This document shows positions 7,107 to 8,538 of a DNA stretch of 8,538 nt, one piece after another. Location: positions 1 through 8,538 of the forward strand of contig JBHEMK010000170.1 in assembly GCA_046262635.1 (NCBI GenBank), given 5' to 3'. The stretch comes from JBHEMK01 sp046262635 (lineage in GTDB: Bacteria; Actinomycetota; Thermoleophilia; Gaiellales; Gaiellaceae). The position numbers and the translations under genes were made by a program. The stretch's first letter is position 1. The number at the start of each line of letters is the position of its first letter. Below the pieces are notes generated by a model. The model worked only from the letters and a program-made list of their open reading frames with translations, was not told where the DNA came from and searched no databases.

Positions 7107-7132
7107 GTGGTGCCGCCGGTTGGCGGCACCAC
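7107..7132 (-). terminator. Perfect 11-bp stem-loop, likely terminator of the secreted-protein gene
   Basis: GTGGTGCCGCC (7107-7117) and GGCGGCACCAC (7122-7132) are exact reverse complements around a four-base loop. On the minus strand the structure begins 25 bases after the stop of the small secreted-protein gene and separates it from the DUF5996 remnant. The sequence after it is only mildly T-rich (TCTGGTTCTT), so it would be a weak-tailed intrinsic terminator. Confidence 0.55.
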
Positions 7133-7156
7133 GCTCTGGAGCCTCCGCGCCTCCGA

Positions 7157-7591
7157 TCAGGGCGCGAGAGCCGCGCAGATGTCGAGCAACAGGTGCCCGT
7201 GCAGCATCCCCCGTGCTGGTCGTGATGTCCACCGCCCGGCCGAGTAACCCAACGTGATCTGGCCGTTCGGCAACTGCACGGGTCCGACGCCGACCCCGTG
7301 CCCGATCACTACTCCCGAGGGGCTGATCGTGGCGGGTCCCGATGTTCAGCGAGAGGCTGTTTCCGTTCGCGGAGAATGTCGCCGCAACCGGCCACTCACG
7401 ATGATCGTGCCGTCGCTGAAGATCTTCGCCGTCTCGCCATTGGCGGTGATGTGTACCGCAACGGGAAAGGCACAAGTCGTGTTGGTGAAATCGACCGCGG
7501 GCGCCGGCACGATCACCGGGGCATCCGCCTGCGCCACCGGTACACCCAGCATCCCCACGACGAGCAGCAGTCCAAACAAGAGCTTCCGCAT
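7157..7591 (-). pseudogene. Small secreted protein gene with compensating frameshifts
   Basis: ATG 7591 opens a clear signal peptide, MRKLLFGLLLVVGMLG followed by VPVAQADA, with likely cleavage after ADA near residue 24. The mature part begins PVIVPAPAVDFTNTTCAFPV and continues AVHITANGETAKIFSDGTII. The frame then goes astray and hits TGA at 7348-7346. Meanwhile AATFSANGNSLSLNI continues in the neighbouring frame (about 7395-7345), and GPATISPSGVVIGHGVGVGP, VQLPNGQITLGYSAG and finally HGHLLLDICAALAP with TGA 7159-7157 lie back in the original frame. Two compensating indels would restore a 144-residue beta-rich exported protein. A further pair may exist around VDITTSTG. I do not know its function. 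GAGAGAG just before the ATG is a modest ribosome site. A promoter candidate lies at 7663-7692 and a stem-loop follows the stop. Confidence 0.65.
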
Positions 7592-7642
7592 CTCTCTCTC
7601 GCGCTCTCTCGGCGGACAACCGCCAGCCCGGGTGACGCCGCA

Positions 7643-7727
7643 CGTGATGCCAGCCAAGAAGCATCATGAGCATCAGTCTCAGGCCAAGTCAAGGCTGGTC
7701 GCGTGATGCCAGCACCTGCACTGGCAT
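7643..7727. repeat. Direct repeat CGTGATGCCAGC x2 and ATGCCAG/CTGGCAT inverted repeat
   Basis: The 12-mer CGTGATGCCAGC occurs at 7643-7654 and again at 7702-7713, start to start 59 bp. The second copy also forms half of an inverted repeat, ATGCCAG (7706-7712) with CTGGCAT (7721-7727), arms 15 bp centre to centre. A further GTGCCAGG follows at 7728-7735. The cluster lies between two divergent genes and ends 9 bases before the nucleotidyltransferase ATG, the usual place for an operator. It could equally be a leftover of a small duplication. Confidence 0.4.
7663..7692 (-). promoter_or_regulatory. Candidate sigma-70 type promoter for the secreted-protein gene
   Basis: On the minus strand TTGACT (7692-7687) is followed after an 18-base spacer by CATGAT (7668-7663), a 4/6 match to TATAAT. 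It would give a leader of roughly 65 bases before ATG 7591. It lies in the 152-bp divergent gap shared with the nucleotidyltransferase gene. This is a pattern match only. Confidence 0.35.
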
Positions 7728-7743
7728 GTGCCAGGGTTCAGGA

Positions 7744-8538
7744 ATGACGCCTGAGGTTCCTGAGTCGAGGACGAGCGAGCTACACGCGGTCGCAGAGCTG
7801 ATCGCGCTGGCCCTCCCGGCGGTTGTCGAGGAGGTCGTGCTGACTGGCAGCGTCTCGCGCGGCGTCGCCGATGACCTCTCCGACGTTGAGATGCTCCTGG
7901 TCACCGCAGCCCGCCTCGACCTCGCACAATGCTTCGAGAACGCACGGCACGTCGGCCTCGTCGACCTCGACACATGGGGTGGCCAAGGAACCGAGGCTGC
8001 TCGCGTCTTCGGCTACTACGAAGGCATTCCGATCGAGACCATCTGGTGGCCCCACGACTTCGCGCAAAAATCTGTCGAGGCGCTCGTGGCGGGCGGGCAG
8101 TCCATGGCGGCTGACGCTCTCGTCAATGGAGTCGCTCTTCGCACAGTTGGCCTCCTGGAAACCTGGCAAGCGAGACTTCGCGTTTATCCTGACGCGGTTG
8201 CGGCGGCACGCATCGAAGAGGCGGCGGTCGCCTGGGGCGGCTTCCATCCCACCGGCTTCTTGACGCTCGCGCGGCCGCGCGAGCGACTTGCACTGATCGA
8301 GTATCTCTACAACGACGCGAAGCGGGTCCTTCAAATCGTCTATGCCCTGAACCGAGTCTGGCAGCCAACGAGCAAGCGTCTGGCCGATCGGGTCGGGCCA
8401 CTTGCGGTGAAGCCGAGCCGACTGGCCGAACGAATCGAAGAGGCACTCACGGAACCTGACCCGCTGCGGGCAATGCTCGTGATGAGTGAGCTGCAGGTAG
8501 ACACAGCCGACCTTGCTCCTACGGGTCTGAACATCGAG
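7744..8538 (+). CDS. Nucleotidyltransferase-domain protein, 5' part (3' end outside window)
   Basis: An open frame from ATG 7744 runs to the right edge (265 residues, no stop). AGGG at 7733-7736 with a 7-base gap supports this start. Residues 30-53 carry the polymerase-beta-type nucleotidyltransferase signature: GS at 35-36, then SDVE with D47 and E49 (LTGSVSRGVADDLSDVEMLL). E98 in IPIETIWW is a plausible third metal-binding acid. The rest is helical, with ALIEYLYNDAKRVLQIVYAL, NRVWQPTSKRL and LAVKPSRLAERIEEAL. This resembles actinobacterial stand-alone nucleotidyltransferases (DUF4037-like) related in fold to aminoglycoside nucleotidyltransferases. Such enzymes move a nucleotide from an NTP to a small molecule or protein; the substrate here is unknown. 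G+C is lower than its neighbours (32/60 at 8281-8340 against 43/60 in hypF), with codons such as AAA, CTT and GAA, which suggests acquisition by transfer. A HEPN-MNT toxin-antitoxin role is possible, but no HEPN gene is visible. Confidence 0.82.
   Translation, partial: MTPEVPESRTSELHAVAELIALALPAVVEEVVLTGSVSRGVADDLSDVEMLLVTAARLDLAQCFENARHVGLVDLDTWGGQGTEAARVFGYYEGIPIETIWWPHDFAQKSVEALVAGGQSMAADALVNGVALRTVGLLETWQARLRVYPDAVAAARIEEAAVAWGGFHPTGFLTLARPRERLALIEYLYNDAKRVLQIVYALNRVWQPTSKRLADRVGPLAVKPSRLAERIEEALTEPDPLRAMLVMSELQVDTADLAPTGLNIE

Noticed and set aside
1..8538. tRNA, rRNA, CRISPR array, IS element or integrase
   Set aside because: No cloverleaf, regular spaced repeats, transposase or integrase motifs, or terminal inverted repeats were seen on reading both strands.

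Overview
The window is high-GC bacterial DNA: a 60-base sample inside hypF (901-960) is 43/60 G+C, and third codon positions are nearly all G or C. A CcdA-thioredoxin fusion of the DipZ type, a DUF5996 relic and the codon use all suggest an actinomycete-like organism. A deep-branching lineage such as Thermoleophilia is my guess from general look, not proven. No IS element, tRNA, rRNA or CRISPR array is visible.

Layout, left to right. (1) The 3' two-thirds of hypF (+), which makes the cyanide ligands of [NiFe] hydrogenases. (2) A 424-bp gap that holds the wreck of an unidentified minus-strand gene broken across three frames. (3) fabF (+), an intact beta-ketoacyl-ACP synthase II. (4) A 244-bp gap with a strong nested stem-loop and, just before the next gene, four 11-bp direct repeats of CGTAA type. 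(5) A likely operon of dipZ (membrane electron conduit fused to a periplasmic-type thioredoxin), an OmpR-family response regulator, and a sensor histidine kinase that overlaps the regulator by ATGA but is a pseudogene. (6) A convergent zone of broken minus-strand genes: a truncated DUF5996 remnant and a small secreted protein gene with compensating frameshifts, separated by a perfect 11-bp stem-loop. (7) A divergent upstream region with repeats, then a lower-GC nucleotidyltransferase gene (+) that runs off the right edge.

How it works together. HypF, FabF and the DipZ-regulator block are three unrelated housekeeping or accessory functions. The coherent unit is dipZ plus the two-component pair: a thiol-redox exporter with its own regulator, possibly acting on the 11-bp repeats upstream of dipZ. 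The kinase has lost its N and G1 boxes, so the regulator is probably an orphan here. Five long genes read cleanly, while four neighbouring loci carry several indels each. That patchiness argues for real gene decay more than random sequencing error, although an assembly problem cannot be excluded from sequence alone. I found no clear novel defence or biosynthetic system. The best leads are the repeats upstream of dipZ, the nested stem-loop with an AGGAGG loop, and the clustered decay.
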